Counted from the first letter of the stretch, positions 53,013 to 63,412 are shown. The stretch: DNA of 64,000 bases from Bacteroides oleiciplenus YIT 12058 (GCF_000315485.1 NZ_JH992944.1:508703-572702); one strand, 5' to 3'. The notes: generated by a model not told the origin, from the letters alone. Made by a program: numbers and translations.

Positions 53013-56000
53013 GAAAAGAGTATTTGATATAGTTACACAATATTTTCTTAGCCACTTCTGCAGGTCCCGACGGGTCATCCAAGTTGTCTGCAATATCCAA
53101 TGAAGAGAAAATAATCTTTCCTTTTCCACAAGGAATGATTCCTACGGCTGTGCCTAACTCAAACGGAGTGCTCCGATAGGAACCAACTACCAATTCTTCT
53201 CCTTGCATACGGAAGCCAAACCTCTGGTCACCATTCTTCACTACCGACTGGTAAGGCCAGTTCAAGGCAACGTTCACCGGAAGCCCTGCAAACAAAGGAT
53301 GCTCTTTCACAAAATGAATCCCGCCAATCCAGTTCTTTCCAACATTATAATAACCGTTATATACAGTATTCGTATATTCTGCCACAGCCTTCATCCAGGT
53401 TTCGGTAGAGCCAAGCAAAATCAAAGTGGTGCCATCATTCTTCACCCGCTCGAATAACTTTTGCGGAGCAATGGCGGCTGCACTCGGCCGGGACCATTTC
53501 AATTGTATCTGACCGGACTGATGAGTCTGACGATACACCACCCTCACCCTTACCGGCTTTCCGGCCTCCATAACCACAGGTCTGTCCTGCTTCATAGGAG
53601 AAGCATTATAATACTCATCAATCAGCTGTCTGTCATCAACGTACATACGCACGCCACGATTGGTTTCAACACCCAGCAAATACTGTCCGGACTCAGGCGG
53701 ATATATATCACCTTCCCATATTACCGAGAAAGGCTGATTGGCAGGAACAGATTCATCAGGCTGCGCACCGTCTACAAAAGTCCGGTTAAGCTCCGCATCC
53801 GGCTTAATAGAAGCTACAATATTCATATCAGGCTCACTATACCAGGTGGCCTTCAATGTGGAATTTCCATTCTTATCCTTGAAAAAGTCTGAAGGTATGA
53901 CAACAGGTTCATCTAACGATGAACGGTTCACAACAAGCCAGTCCAATTTGCCGGTTTCGGAAGTAAAGGCCGGAAGTTCTTTTCCGGTAGTCTCCTTATA
54001 GAAAGCGGCCACTTTATCATTCTCACTTCCATAATAAGCTCCATTGCCAGCCAGGTCATTTGCCTGCCAGCCTACAGCTACTACTTCATCGTGCCCCTGG
54101 GCGCATATCTGCTGATTATCAGCTTTTATATCAGCCAGTATGCGGTAAGTTCCTTCTTTACCATTTACGGGAACCTCCACATTCTCCAGCAAAAGCTGCC
54201 CAAACGTTTCACCACCTTCGATGCTGACTGTTTCATTCCGGGTATAAACCACTTTTCCATCGGGAGCAATCACTTTTATCTCCAGAGTATGATCGCCTTT
54301 CAGATTCTTCTCATTCACGATATAGAAATCTACGATTGCACTGCCCGGAAGTTTTACAACCTGATTGCGCGAAGCAACAGCTACATACAGCGGTTGGTTA
54401 TAGTACGCCAATATAGAAGCATCCCCTTTGGGATTGCGGTAGATGTCTACAATGCCGGAATGATTGTCATAAGGCATCGCTTCCCAGCCATTCACCATGT
54501 AGGCATCACCCAGATTCTGCATTCTCATGCCCTCAATACGCCTGCCCTGATGTTCGAATGACACATTAGCCATAGAACGTGTCAGATCATCAAGAGTGCC
54601 GAAGTGAGAGGCAAGCCCTTTCTTCTGAAAATAATCAGTGAAAGCCTTATACTGGCTTTTCCAGAAAAGACCATCCCAGCCGGTTTCACCGGTACGTTCT
54701 ACTTCATCATTTATCAACTGAATACGGGGAGGAGTAGATATTGCTCCTTCTTCACCTCGCAAAAAGACTTCCGTGCGGTTATCGGTATACATGATATTAT
54801 CCTTCGGTCCTTTATAGTAATTTTCCACCCAAGTCTCCGGCCCTCCGGCACGATGATTATCGTGCCATCCCTTCCGGTATAACGTCGTGTCAAACGGCAA
54901 CATGTGTGCTTTGGAATCCTCTTCTTTGTCTTCACTGCCTGCCCAACCGGACGTAAACGTCATAATTCTGCTGGGGTCTACAGCATGTGCCTCACGCATA
55001 TCATTCATACGCTTAGCAACAAGCTCCTTATCCTGTGACAACCGACCGCCAAATTCATTAATCAGATTAAAGATTACGAGGCTCGGATGACTACGGTCAC
55101 GGCGAACCATACGTTTCAGTTTCTCATTCACAATTGTACGGATAAACGGATCATGGTTGGCAGAATGGAATGAACCCGGTTCTTCATAATAGAGTAATCC
55201 CAACTCATCCGCTTTTTCAAGAACCACCGGACTGCCTATGCAGCGATGAAAATTCAACATGTTCAAGCCTAACTTTTTAGCCGTAAGAATCTGCTTTTCG
55301 GCCATTGCACTCGTTGCTATCAATCCCGTAACCGGGAAGTATCCCCAACTGATTGCGCTTCTCAGCATCACACGGCGACCATTCAGACGCAGTACTGCAT
55401 CCTTCCCCACGCCATCTACGGTAAACCAGCGGAAACCGAAGTTCTTCTGGTCCTGATCGAGTATCTTTTTACCCTTCTTTATCTGAATATTGCAGGTATA
55501 CAACTCCGGAGTAGAGAGGTCCCATAGTTTGGCATCAGGAACATTTACAGGTATTGTCACCTCATGATTTCCCGAAGGAAAAGAAACTTTTTTCAGTATT
55601 TGCCGGAACACAGCTTTATCAGGATTAGCTTTTTCGCTCACTGTAAGTTCAATATCCTGCTTCACATCAGCAGGCGTTTCGTTAGTGAAAGAAACAATAG
55701 CATTCACTTTTGTCAACTCAGGAGTATTCTGCATATAAATATCAGAAATGAACACAGGGTTCACACTCTCTAACCTAACCCTACCGATAATTCCACTGAA
55801 ACTTCTTGCAGGAGGAATATTATACTCTCCCCATTTCAGTATATCAAAATCCTGCCAGTGGAAATTACCTCCGGGATTGGTGACACGTACTGCCAGTAAT
55901 TGTTCTGTCCCCGGCTTGGCCTCATCGGTAATGTCTACCTGAAAAGGAGTTTCACCAATCAGGTCGTAAGCCATGAGTTTACCGTCAAGATAAACTTCTG

Positions 56001-56400
56001 CACGCATTCTAACTGATTCAAAGTAAATTATAAAGCGTTTATTCTTCTGGTCAGCAGGAATCTTAATCTTACGATACCACCAACTGACTCCCCGGAAATC
56101 TTCCGGACGGGGATTATCAGAAACGGTGAGATATTCTTCCACCGTACCCGGTACTTCGACAGAAACTGCATCAGGATTATTACTCAAAACCTGCCAGCCA
56201 CCTGTGGGACGATTCACAGGCAGCAAAGACAAGTCAGTTATCTCGTGCGGAAGGTAAAGGCGATCGTTCTGCCAGCTCGCTTCTTTATCGAGCCATAGCG
56301 ACCAGCCTCCTCCTGTCAACGGGAGGGTATATCTTCCTTCTCCGGCATTAACAGAAAGGACAAAAAGGAAAAAGAACATAAAAAGAAAATACTTCTTCAT
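52996..56400 (-). CDS. GH2-like enzyme with PA14 and C-terminal GATase-like modules
   Basis: A 1134-residue secreted protein. After the signal peptide come a GH2 jelly-roll (PGTVEEYLTV; WWYRKIKIP), an Ig-like domain and the barrel, with LKRMVRRDRSHPSLVIFNL and the probable acid/base Glu in NLINEFGG. The nucleophile is less clear (perhaps FLRGEEGAIS), so specificity and even full activity are uncertain. A PA14 domain lies at about 865-990 (ESGQYLLGVETNRGVRMYVD; VRVVYRQTHQSGQIQLKWS), a fold often used for sugar binding. The end (TTLILLGSTETW; GKGKIIFSSLDIADNL) resembles the GATase-like tail of its operon partners. Gap to the upstream GH3 is 185 bp with array C. Confidence 0.85.
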   Translation of the reverse strand: MKKYFLFMFFFLFVLSVNAGEGRYTLPLTGGGWSLWLDKEASWQNDRLYLPHEITDLSLLPVNRPTGGWQVLSNNPDAVSVEVPGTVEEYLTVSDNPRPEDFRGVSWWYRKIKIPADQKNKRFIIYFESVRMRAEVYLDGKLMAYDLIGETPFQVDITDEAKPGTEQLLAVRVTNPGGNFHWQDFDILKWGEYNIPPARSFSGIIGRVRLESVNPVFISDIYMQNTPELTKVNAIVSFTNETPADVKQDIELTVSEKANPDKAVFRQILKKVSFPSGNHEVTIPVNVPDAKLWDLSTPELYTCNIQIKKGKKILDQDQKNFGFRWFTVDGVGKDAVLRLNGRRVMLRSAISWGYFPVTGLIATSAMAEKQILTAKKLGLNMLNFHRCIGSPVVLEKADELGLLYYEEPGSFHSANHDPFIRTIVNEKLKRMVRRDRSHPSLVIFNLINEFGGRLSQDKELVAKRMNDMREAHAVDPSRIMTFTSGWAGSEDKEEDSKAHMLPFDTTLYRKGWHDNHRAGGPETWVENYYKGPKDNIMYTDNRTEVFLRGEEGAISTPPRIQLINDEVERTGETGWDGLFWKSQYKAFTDYFQKKGLASHFGTLDDLTRSMANVSFEHQGRRIEGMRMQNLGDAYMVNGWEAMPYDNHSGIVDIYRNPKGDASILAYYNQPLYVAVASRNQVVKLPGSAIVDFYIVNEKNLKGDHTLEIKVIAPDGKVVYTRNETVSIEGGETFGQLLLENVEVPVNGKEGTYRILADIKADNQQICAQGHDEVVAVGWQANDLAGNGAYYGSENDKVAAFYKETTGKELPAFTSETGKLDWLVVNRSSLDEPVVIPSDFFKDKNGNSTLKATWYSEPDMNIVASIKPDAELNRTFVDGAQPDESVPANQPFSVIWEGDIYPPESGQYLLGVETNRGVRMYVDDRQLIDEYYNASPMKQDRPVVMEAGKPVRVRVVYRQTHQSGQIQLKWSRPSAAAIAPQKLFERVKNDGTTLILLGSTETWMKAVAEYTNTVYNGYYNVGKNWIGGIHFVKEHPLFAGLPVNVALNWPYQSVVKNGDQRFGFRMQGEELVVGSYRSTPFELGTAVGIIPCGKGKIIFSSLDIADNLDDPSGPAEVAKKILCNYIKYSFHENIF

Positions 56401-56455
56401 AAATATCAGTGTTAAAGGTTCAATCTATTACGAATCGTGCGGGATAAGTGATAAA

Positions 56456-56542
56456 ACTACCTATAAGTAGTTACCCGATTACCTATAGGTAGTTTGCCAA
56501 CTACTACGTAGTAGTCAGTAGATTACCTACAGGTAGTTAAGG
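56456..56542. repeat. Array of four 22-nt palindromic units (array C)
   Basis: Units start at 56456, 56478, 56500 and 56522, exactly 22 bp apart. Each holds its own palindrome: ACTACCTATAAGTAGT, ACCTATAGGT, ACTACTACGTAGTAGT and ACCTACAGGT. Sequence is unrelated to arrays A and B, but the unit length is the same and the copy number equals that of A. Confidence 0.85.
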
Positions 56543-56585
56543 ATTGTTCAAATAGCGTTTAAATATCATTGCAAAATGCAGAGTT

Positions 56586-59183
56586 TCATTTCTTCAACGT
56601 AACTGTTAGTCTCTGTAGTGCTTTCTCATCCGAAGTTCCGCCATAGAGCAGTTCATACTTACCGGGAAGAACCTCCATGCGGTTTGTAGCCGGATTAAAC
56701 CATTCAAATGTTGAGACGGGCAATTCAAACAGAACATCTTCCGCCTGACCAGCTTCCAGAGAAATTCTGCGGAAAGCTCTCAATGTTTTAATCGGTCCCT
56801 CCTTATCGCCAGGATTACGCAGATAGACTTGCACAACTTCATCTCCCGACAGTTTACCGATGTTCTTCAATGGTATGGTTAAAGTCAACCCCTCACCTGC
56901 CCGAAGTATTTTCTTATCCGCCTTAGCCTTACCATAGTCAAAAGTGGTATAGCTCAATCCATGTCCAAAAGGAAACAGAGGTCTTCCCTTGAAATAGCGG
57001 TATGTACGGTTGCTCATATCGTAGTCCTCAAAATCGGGTAGATCACTGCTCGATGCATAGAAAGTAAGCGGCAAGCGTCCGGCAGGATTATAATCACCAA
57101 ACAGGACATCTGCAACGGCTGTTCCTCCCTGCTGACCGGGATACCATGCTTCAATAATCGCATCCAGGTTTTCTGCTTCCCAAGGTAATGCCAGCGTACT
57201 GCCGGAACATAAGACAAAAACAACCGGTTTACCTGTTTTTTTCAAAGCTTTCAGCATCTCTTCCTGCACCTGAGGCAGATCGATATTGGTGCGGTCACCT
57301 TTTCTAAATCCGGGAAGGTCCACCGGCATTTCCTCACCTTCCAGTGAAGAAGAAAGTCCGCCAACAAAGATAATCACGTCAGCTTCAGCCGCTTTATCGG
57401 CCATTTCCTTATAATTTATTTCTTTCTTAATACCTATATCAAATTTCAATGAAGCTTCTCCGCCAGCCTGAAAATACTCTAATACAACCTTATAGGCTTT
57501 GCCCTTCACTGCATTCAGATTATACATTTTCTCTCTTGTAGCTCCATTATGCCACTCAGAGTAAACCTCTTCCCCATCAATGAACAGTCGGGAACCATCA
57601 TCCGCAGAAATAATGAAAGAGACTTCGCCGGATTCCTTCGGGGTATATACCGACTCAAAACGCGCCGAGAAATCGTGCAGATTTACTCCCGGCATAAATA
57701 CGGTGTTACCCCCATTACCAAAATTCAGCGGCTCACTAAAATGGCCGACAGCCACCGCTTCACCTTCCAGTTCCTTATTATTCCAGAAGGTTGCCTTAAA
57801 GCCTTTCTTCCCATCATACGAGCAACAATCAAAGTAGCTAAAAACAGTCTGTGTATTTACAAAATCACAACCTTTCTCATAGTATACAGCTCCTTCGGGA
57901 AGTTTATTTCTAATGCCTTCAAGAATAGTAACAGACTTAGTAGGGAAACCGTTATAGTTTGCCCAGAGCATCACAGAATCATTGGCATTAGGACCCAGCA
58001 CGGCAACTTTACGAACAGATTTACTCAACGGCAAGATATTATTCTTGTTAGTCAGTAATACCATACTCTTACGTGCCATCTCCAAAGCCTTGGCTACATG
58101 TTCTTTTGACTCTACAACCGAATATGGTATTTCAGACCACGAAACAAGTGTATTATCATCAAACATGCCCAACTGGAAACGAGCGCGCAATAAACGGAAA
58201 ACCGATTCATTGATTTTGTCTTCTGATATCAGTCCTTTCCGTACCGCTTCATTTAAAGAAGAATAACTGCCGCCACATTCCAGGTCTGTCCCTGAAACAA
58301 CAGCGTCAGCCGAAGCTGCAGCAGCCGTAGGGTGGGTTTCATGATGATTAGGATAGTAGAAATCTCCGATAGCTCCACAATCTGAAACCACAATATCATC
58401 ATATCCCCAGTCCTCGCGCAGGATACGGATCAACAATTGCTTGTTAGAGCAACACGGTTCTCCTTCATAGCGGTTATAGGCACACATCACCTCTTTTACT
58501 TTCCCTTCCGTCACCAAAGTTTTAAAAGCGGGCAGGTAGGTTTCCCATAAATCACGCTGGGAAATATTCTTGGCATCAAAGCTATGCCTGTTCCATTCCG
58601 GACCACTGTGCACGGCATAGTGCTTGGCGCAAGCATGTGTCTTGTCATATTTTCCGGTGCCATCCCCCTGCAAGCCTTTCACTACGGCCAATCCCATCAG
58701 AGATGTCAAATACGGGTCTTCACCATAAGTTTCCATGCCCCGTCCCCAACGCGGATCACGGTATATATTAATATTCGGAGTCCAAAACGTCAATCCCTTG
58801 TAACCATCCCGCTCACCCTTACGTTGAAAATCATGGTATTTGGCACGGGCTTCATCCGATACGATGCTGAAGGTTTCATGAACAGCCTGATTATCAAAAG
58901 TGGCAGCAAGCCCTATCGCCTGAGGAAAAACAGTTGCTTTTCCGGCGCGTGCCACTCCGTGTAATGCTTCATTCCACCAGTTATATGCCGGTATTCCGAG
59001 GCGTTCAATGGCTGGCGAACCATTTTTCATCTGGCTGATTTTTTCTTCCAGAGTCATACGCTTCAACAAGTCCCACGCCCGTTCGGAAGGTGTCAAATCC
59101 GGGTTTTTGTAGGGTTCATTTTGTGCTGTAGCCACCAGGGCTACAGCACAGAAACAAAAGGATATCAGAATTTTCTTGACCAT
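56586..59183 (-). CDS. GH3-family enzyme with inserted PA14 domain (beta-xylosidase/glucosidase type)
   Basis: An 865-residue secreted GH3 protein. The barrel holds KATVFPQAIGLAATFD, RWGRGMETYGEDPYL and the nucleophile D268 in DIVVSDCGAI. A PA14 domain is inserted in the alpha/beta sandwich at about 455-585 (FKATFWNNKELEGEAV; GEVSFIISADDGSRLFIDGE), as in several beta-glucosidases, where it reaches over the active site and limits substrate length. The fibronectin-III-like domain closes the protein (LSGDEVVQVYLRN). The barrel resembles beta-xylosidase-type GH3s, but specificity is open. It lies 54 bp after the first enzyme gene. Confidence 0.95.
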   Translation of the reverse strand: MVKKILISFCFCAVALVATAQNEPYKNPDLTPSERAWDLLKRMTLEEKISQMKNGSPAIERLGIPAYNWWNEALHGVARAGKATVFPQAIGLAATFDNQAVHETFSIVSDEARAKYHDFQRKGERDGYKGLTFWTPNINIYRDPRWGRGMETYGEDPYLTSLMGLAVVKGLQGDGTGKYDKTHACAKHYAVHSGPEWNRHSFDAKNISQRDLWETYLPAFKTLVTEGKVKEVMCAYNRYEGEPCCSNKQLLIRILREDWGYDDIVVSDCGAIGDFYYPNHHETHPTAAAASADAVVSGTDLECGGSYSSLNEAVRKGLISEDKINESVFRLLRARFQLGMFDDNTLVSWSEIPYSVVESKEHVAKALEMARKSMVLLTNKNNILPLSKSVRKVAVLGPNANDSVMLWANYNGFPTKSVTILEGIRNKLPEGAVYYEKGCDFVNTQTVFSYFDCCSYDGKKGFKATFWNNKELEGEAVAVGHFSEPLNFGNGGNTVFMPGVNLHDFSARFESVYTPKESGEVSFIISADDGSRLFIDGEEVYSEWHNGATREKMYNLNAVKGKAYKVVLEYFQAGGEASLKFDIGIKKEINYKEMADKAAEADVIIFVGGLSSSLEGEEMPVDLPGFRKGDRTNIDLPQVQEEMLKALKKTGKPVVFVLCSGSTLALPWEAENLDAIIEAWYPGQQGGTAVADVLFGDYNPAGRLPLTFYASSSDLPDFEDYDMSNRTYRYFKGRPLFPFGHGLSYTTFDYGKAKADKKILRAGEGLTLTIPLKNIGKLSGDEVVQVYLRNPGDKEGPIKTLRAFRRISLEAGQAEDVLFELPVSTFEWFNPATNRMEVLPGKYELLYGGTSDEKALQRLTVTLKK

Positions 59184-59237
59184 AGTATTTTGATTGTATC
59201 AGTAAAATCAGAATCGTATCAAACTATTCGTTGCTTG

Positions 59238-62200
59238 CTATTTCAATAATTCATTTATCATGTTCACTAACAGCTTTCCAGCTATCGGGTCGGTATCAGC
59301 CTTCTCCGTACACATGGTAGAAACTGTAGCCAATCCCTTTCCATCCTTTATCTGCAATAAGGTTAAACCTCGCATCGAATCGATTTTACGAATACGATCT
59401 TCCGGCTTTCCACCGTCGATATAAGCATGAATCTTCATCTGCCCTGCCAATTCTATCAGGTTTTCATTCCGGTTTACTTTCAGGGTAGCATTGCAAGCCA
59501 AAGGAATTTCTCTCTTATTATTATTGAAATAACGCAGTTCCAATACATCAATACCATCAAACACCGGTGCATCATTGCGTTCCATATTCACGATATCACC
59601 CTCTGTCGGGATAATCCAACTCGTGATATGTTCAGGATAAATAGTCTTCGCAACTTCTTTACTATTCAGTAAAAGCAACTTCCCTCCCTTTGACTGATAA
59701 GAGCGAAGCATTTCTCTTTCTTCGTTCGTACACTCGGTCAATCCGGAAATAATGCAAAGATTAGCTTTCAGTTTCGGATTCATCATTTCTTTTATAGTAG
59801 AAACCGCCTGATAGTTTATATGAAGGAAATCAAATTTGTTTTTCATGCCATCTTTATCCAGAAGAAGCACTTTTTTACCTTCTACTACTTGATTGATGTT
59901 CCAGTCTTTACGGGCCAACAGCAGATTATATTCATTTTCCGATACCGGTAAGCCATTCTCAGTCAACTTCAATACCAATTTAGCTTTCACCTTGTCGGCC
60001 GGCAAGTTAACCGGTAATTGGATATTCGGTTCAATATAGTAGCGTCCATAATGCTTCACAGCCGGGAGTTCCTCACTACCCCAAACCAGTTTCTTTCCGG
60101 TTTCATCCTGTACTTCCCAACGCAACAAAGTAGGTTTCAGGGCTGTACCATCCTCGCGGTCATTCACTACATAAATACGTGTCGGCAGTTTATCTCCACC
60201 ATAAAGATTACGTCCCCATAACTCAGCACTTACCAACACAGGTTGCAAAGCACGCTTCAAGGCGTAATACGTAGGATATGGCTCAATATTCTGATAATCA
60301 TAAACCTGACGGAACCAAGTGAGTAGGGCAAAATGCATGATACCTGATGCCTGATCGTTGGAACGGCGGAGCGCTTCAGCCAATTCTCCGGTTATAAACG
60401 CCTGCACGTTAAGGAATGATTTAGGATCTGAGAAGTCATAACATTCATAGCCTATCAGAGATTGAGGGTTCTGATGAATCAACTGATAAGAACGGGTCGG
60501 ATGTCCGGTTTCATTATTCGGGTATCCGGTTGACATCTCCTGGCTGATAAGCGGACGTTCGGGCATCTTAAACCTCTGCTGGAATTCTCCGTTGAAGAAC
60601 CGAAAGAGTGAGAAATTATACCAGTTATAATAAGCATGCATATCATCGATGTCGCCATCATCTATGCTATTCATAAAGTCAGCACCATACTTTTCCTTTT
60701 TGCCCTTTGCCTGATAGTTGGAGTCGAAGCAAATGGGGCGTGTAGGATCAATGCGACGCATTTCTTTTACCACATCCGAAATCACACGGTATTTCTCCTT
60801 AGCACGTTCCAGGTCATTATCATTATCATAGAACTTCATTTCATTATTCACCGTCCAGAAAAGCAGTGAAGGATGGTTACGATACTTTTTCAGCAAGGTG
60901 AGGAATTCTTCCTTCCACATCTCAATCAGTTTTGCATCAGGAAGCGGGGTGGAATGAATCATCAGCCAGGGCCAGGTACCTTCAAAGCTAACGCCAATAC
61001 CATTTTTATCAGCAGCTCCCATCCAAAGTTTATTCCACGGAGTGGTGTGAGTACGGGTGACATCTATGTTGCCGGCCTTCATCAGTTGCATGAAAGTATT
61101 AGCCAGATTCAAGTCGTTCGGAGCAAGGGCAAACGGAATGTGATTGCCACCACGCAGCCAGTAGCGATTACCGTTCAAGAAGAACACCCCTTCCTTCACT
61201 TCAAAAGTACGGAAGCCGGAAGTCTCTGACAGACAGTCTAATTCAACACCTTTGGCAGTAACCAGCCTAAAGCGGAAATCGTATAGATTAGGATGATGAG
61301 GTGTCCAGAGACGAGGTTTAAGTCCATTCACACTGTAAGTGAACATCTTTTCTTCATCAGCATTCAGTACCAGTTTTTGCAAAGAAAGACTGCTGTAAAG
61401 CACAGAGCCGGTCTCTTTGTCCACAATGTCAGTATAAAGATCAAACTGATTCTTCTTACCGCCATGATTCTTCACCGTCAGGTCAAAAGTAGCTCCCTCC
61501 AAAGTAGGTTTGATAAAGACATCTTCCACCTTCACCGGGTTGGTGATAGTAAGTTTTACCGGCTGCCAGATACCTGCAGGCTCATCACCATAAAATCCAT
61601 GTGCTATATCTTTCAAGATGTTGTTCTTCACAGCTACCTTTCCGTCTTCTTTTTCACTTTCGCGAACAGAAGAATAGAAGAAATCAATAGCTGCACTACC
61701 GTTTTCAGAAGCACTTCCATCCGCCTTACGGGTCACTTTCACTACTACCAGATTTTTGCCGGGTTTCAGTAACTTGCTTCCATCAACCTGTATTTCACCA
61801 TACATGCCGATATGCGAACCTGCCAGCTCTCCATTAATATAAATCTCTGCTACCTTTGAAACAGCATCAAAAGTCAGAGTCATATTTTTGCCTTCAACGC
61901 CAGCCGGTAGCTCTATCCACTGACGATACCAGGCAGCGTTCGTTTTTCTATAATCAAATGTATAACCCTCGCAACGATCGGTTTCCTGCTGGTAATAGGT
62001 ATCCGAAACACCTTTTGGCTGAGGCCCTGTAGGTGAAGGCATGGTTTCTCCATGTAACCAGATACGAATCGGGTTCCAGAAATTAGGCACAGACATTACA
62101 TGCCAATTCCTATCGTCCGTAGCCGTGGATACCGCTTTTTCCTTATCGTCCAGCTGATATCCGGGCATAAAGAGCCAATTACCATCCAGTGAAATATCCG

Positions 62201-62927
62201 TGCGTCCTTCCTCCAGTCTATTCATTTTCACAGACGCATAATTTGCTCTTTCAAGCTGGCGCTTGCTTTCTTTCTCTTGTGGTGTTGCCACCTTACGATA
62301 TTCTGCAACTTTCACATTTTTCAATGCATCTTCTTCCAACGGAGTAACAACGAGGTCGTCAAACTCAGTTTCAATCCAACCGCCTCCCAAAGTCACAGGA
62401 CCGGAAGGTGCCAAGTTGCTGTTTTTATCTGTGATATCCATCCGCGGTTCCTTCTCATCATTCAAGAAAACGCGAATACGGCTACCACAGACTTCTACCT
62501 TTAACTGATACCATTGACCCGGTACCGGATGAAATCCTAACGGACGAACGCCCATAAATTCATCCGTACCCATATATCCCATGCGCATCAGGTATAAATC
62601 ATCTTGCAATCCTCCTTTTATACCGACTACATAACGATCAAAACGATTATTGGCACGAAATCCTGCCCAGATTTGAACTTGTTCCGCTTCTTGGGGAGCG
62701 CGCGCTTTAAAGGACATAGTATAGTTCTTCCACTCAGGATCACCGAAACAAGCATAAGAACCTTTTGAACGGAACACCCCGTCTGCAATGCTGCATTCAC
62801 CCCGTCCCACTGTTTTCAGTATTTCTCCCTGATCGGAGAAATTATTTTTCCATTCAGATTGCGCATATCCGGATGATGAAATCAAAAGACATGCGGCAGT
62901 CCAAAAGGCTGTATAGAAATTCTTCAT
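59238..62927 (-). CDS. GH2-family enzyme with N-terminal lectin-like and C-terminal GATase-like modules
   Basis: A 1229-residue secreted protein; ATG 62927 gives a normal signal peptide (FWTAACLLISSSGYAQ), and an upstream start would fall next to the promoter box. Residues about 25-200 are a concanavalin-like (DUF1080/CBM66-like) module, with WAGFRANNRFDRYVVGIK and LGGGWIETEFDDLVV. GH2 domains follow: jelly-roll (about 250-460), Ig-like (about 490-600) and barrel (about 600-920), acid/base Glu in FWTVNNEMKF and likely nucleophile in LISQEMSTGY. The C-terminus (about 1010-1229; ANLCIISGLTECTNEE, KGGKLLLLNSKE) is GATase-like. First gene of the PUL B enzyme unit. Confidence 0.9.
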   Translation of the reverse strand: MKNFYTAFWTAACLLISSSGYAQSEWKNNFSDQGEILKTVGRGECSIADGVFRSKGSYACFGDPEWKNYTMSFKARAPQEAEQVQIWAGFRANNRFDRYVVGIKGGLQDDLYLMRMGYMGTDEFMGVRPLGFHPVPGQWYQLKVEVCGSRIRVFLNDEKEPRMDITDKNSNLAPSGPVTLGGGWIETEFDDLVVTPLEEDALKNVKVAEYRKVATPQEKESKRQLERANYASVKMNRLEEGRTDISLDGNWLFMPGYQLDDKEKAVSTATDDRNWHVMSVPNFWNPIRIWLHGETMPSPTGPQPKGVSDTYYQQETDRCEGYTFDYRKTNAAWYRQWIELPAGVEGKNMTLTFDAVSKVAEIYINGELAGSHIGMYGEIQVDGSKLLKPGKNLVVVKVTRKADGSASENGSAAIDFFYSSVRESEKEDGKVAVKNNILKDIAHGFYGDEPAGIWQPVKLTITNPVKVEDVFIKPTLEGATFDLTVKNHGGKKNQFDLYTDIVDKETGSVLYSSLSLQKLVLNADEEKMFTYSVNGLKPRLWTPHHPNLYDFRFRLVTAKGVELDCLSETSGFRTFEVKEGVFFLNGNRYWLRGGNHIPFALAPNDLNLANTFMQLMKAGNIDVTRTHTTPWNKLWMGAADKNGIGVSFEGTWPWLMIHSTPLPDAKLIEMWKEEFLTLLKKYRNHPSLLFWTVNNEMKFYDNDNDLERAKEKYRVISDVVKEMRRIDPTRPICFDSNYQAKGKKEKYGADFMNSIDDGDIDDMHAYYNWYNFSLFRFFNGEFQQRFKMPERPLISQEMSTGYPNNETGHPTRSYQLIHQNPQSLIGYECYDFSDPKSFLNVQAFITGELAEALRRSNDQASGIMHFALLTWFRQVYDYQNIEPYPTYYALKRALQPVLVSAELWGRNLYGGDKLPTRIYVVNDREDGTALKPTLLRWEVQDETGKKLVWGSEELPAVKHYGRYYIEPNIQLPVNLPADKVKAKLVLKLTENGLPVSENEYNLLLARKDWNINQVVEGKKVLLLDKDGMKNKFDFLHINYQAVSTIKEMMNPKLKANLCIISGLTECTNEEREMLRSYQSKGGKLLLLNSKEVAKTIYPEHITSWIIPTEGDIVNMERNDAPVFDGIDVLELRYFNNNKREIPLACNATLKVNRNENLIELAGQMKIHAYIDGGKPEDRIRKIDSMRGLTLLQIKDGKGLATVSTMCTEKADTDPIAGKLLVNMINELLK

Positions 62928-62954
62928 GATATTACAATATAATATTATTTTCTG

Positions 62955-62962
62955 CAAATGTA
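62955..62962 (-). promoter_or_regulatory. Promoter -7 box (TACATTTG) of the PUL B enzyme operon
   Basis: Minus strand TACATTTG followed by CAG, 28 bp before ATG 62927. With the strong terminator at 63294 it separates these genes from the DUF3823-like gene upstream. Confidence 0.65.
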
Positions 62963-63087
62963 GCTTCGACTCATTAACAGAAAGTGAAATAAATAATTAA
63001 TTAGACATTAAAAAGCAATTAATCGTAGCTGGTACCATTACAAATCATCAAATAAACTTTTAAATTATGTTATGTTGCCATGATAAT

Positions 63088-63245
63088 CTGCTTCGGTATA
63101 AAGTGCAAATTCCCTAATCAGATTTGCAACCGCCAAATAGAACAAAATGAACTGCTTCGTATCAGGTATATACCCTCCTCGTACCTGCTTCGTATCTGCT
63201 TCGCTATTTTCATATCCGTATAGAAGCGAAGAAAGTACGAACTGG
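63088..63245. repeat. Degenerate repeats with CTGCTTCG core (array D)
   Basis: CTGCTTCG occurs at 63088, 63152, 63185 and 63196, and the inverted form GAAGCGAAG near 63222. Spacings of 64, 33 and 11 bp fit roughly an 11/22-bp phase, but much less cleanly than arrays A-C. The 485-bp gap 62928-63412 holds this, the promoter at 62955 and the terminator at 63294. Confidence 0.5.
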
Positions 63246-63293
63246 ATATATCACAAAAGAGCTTCTGACCAAAAGTTATATTGAAATTCGGGT

Positions 63294-63338
63294 CAAAAAA
63301 GAAGGAGAGCACTTATTCGAAAACAAATACCCTCCTTA
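63294..63338 (-). terminator. Strong terminator after the DUF3823-like gene
   Basis: A 16-pair stem (63303-63318 with 63323-63338, four G-T pairs on the minus-strand RNA) closed by a TTCG tetraloop and followed on the minus strand by TCTTTTTTTG-like sequence. It ends the transcript coming from the right edge. Confidence 0.85.
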
Positions 63339-63412
63339 CTTACCTACCTACTTATTTAGTCAATTCAATTTGATATCTGGGAAATCCAGCATCTCCTCCG
63401 GAATATAAAATT

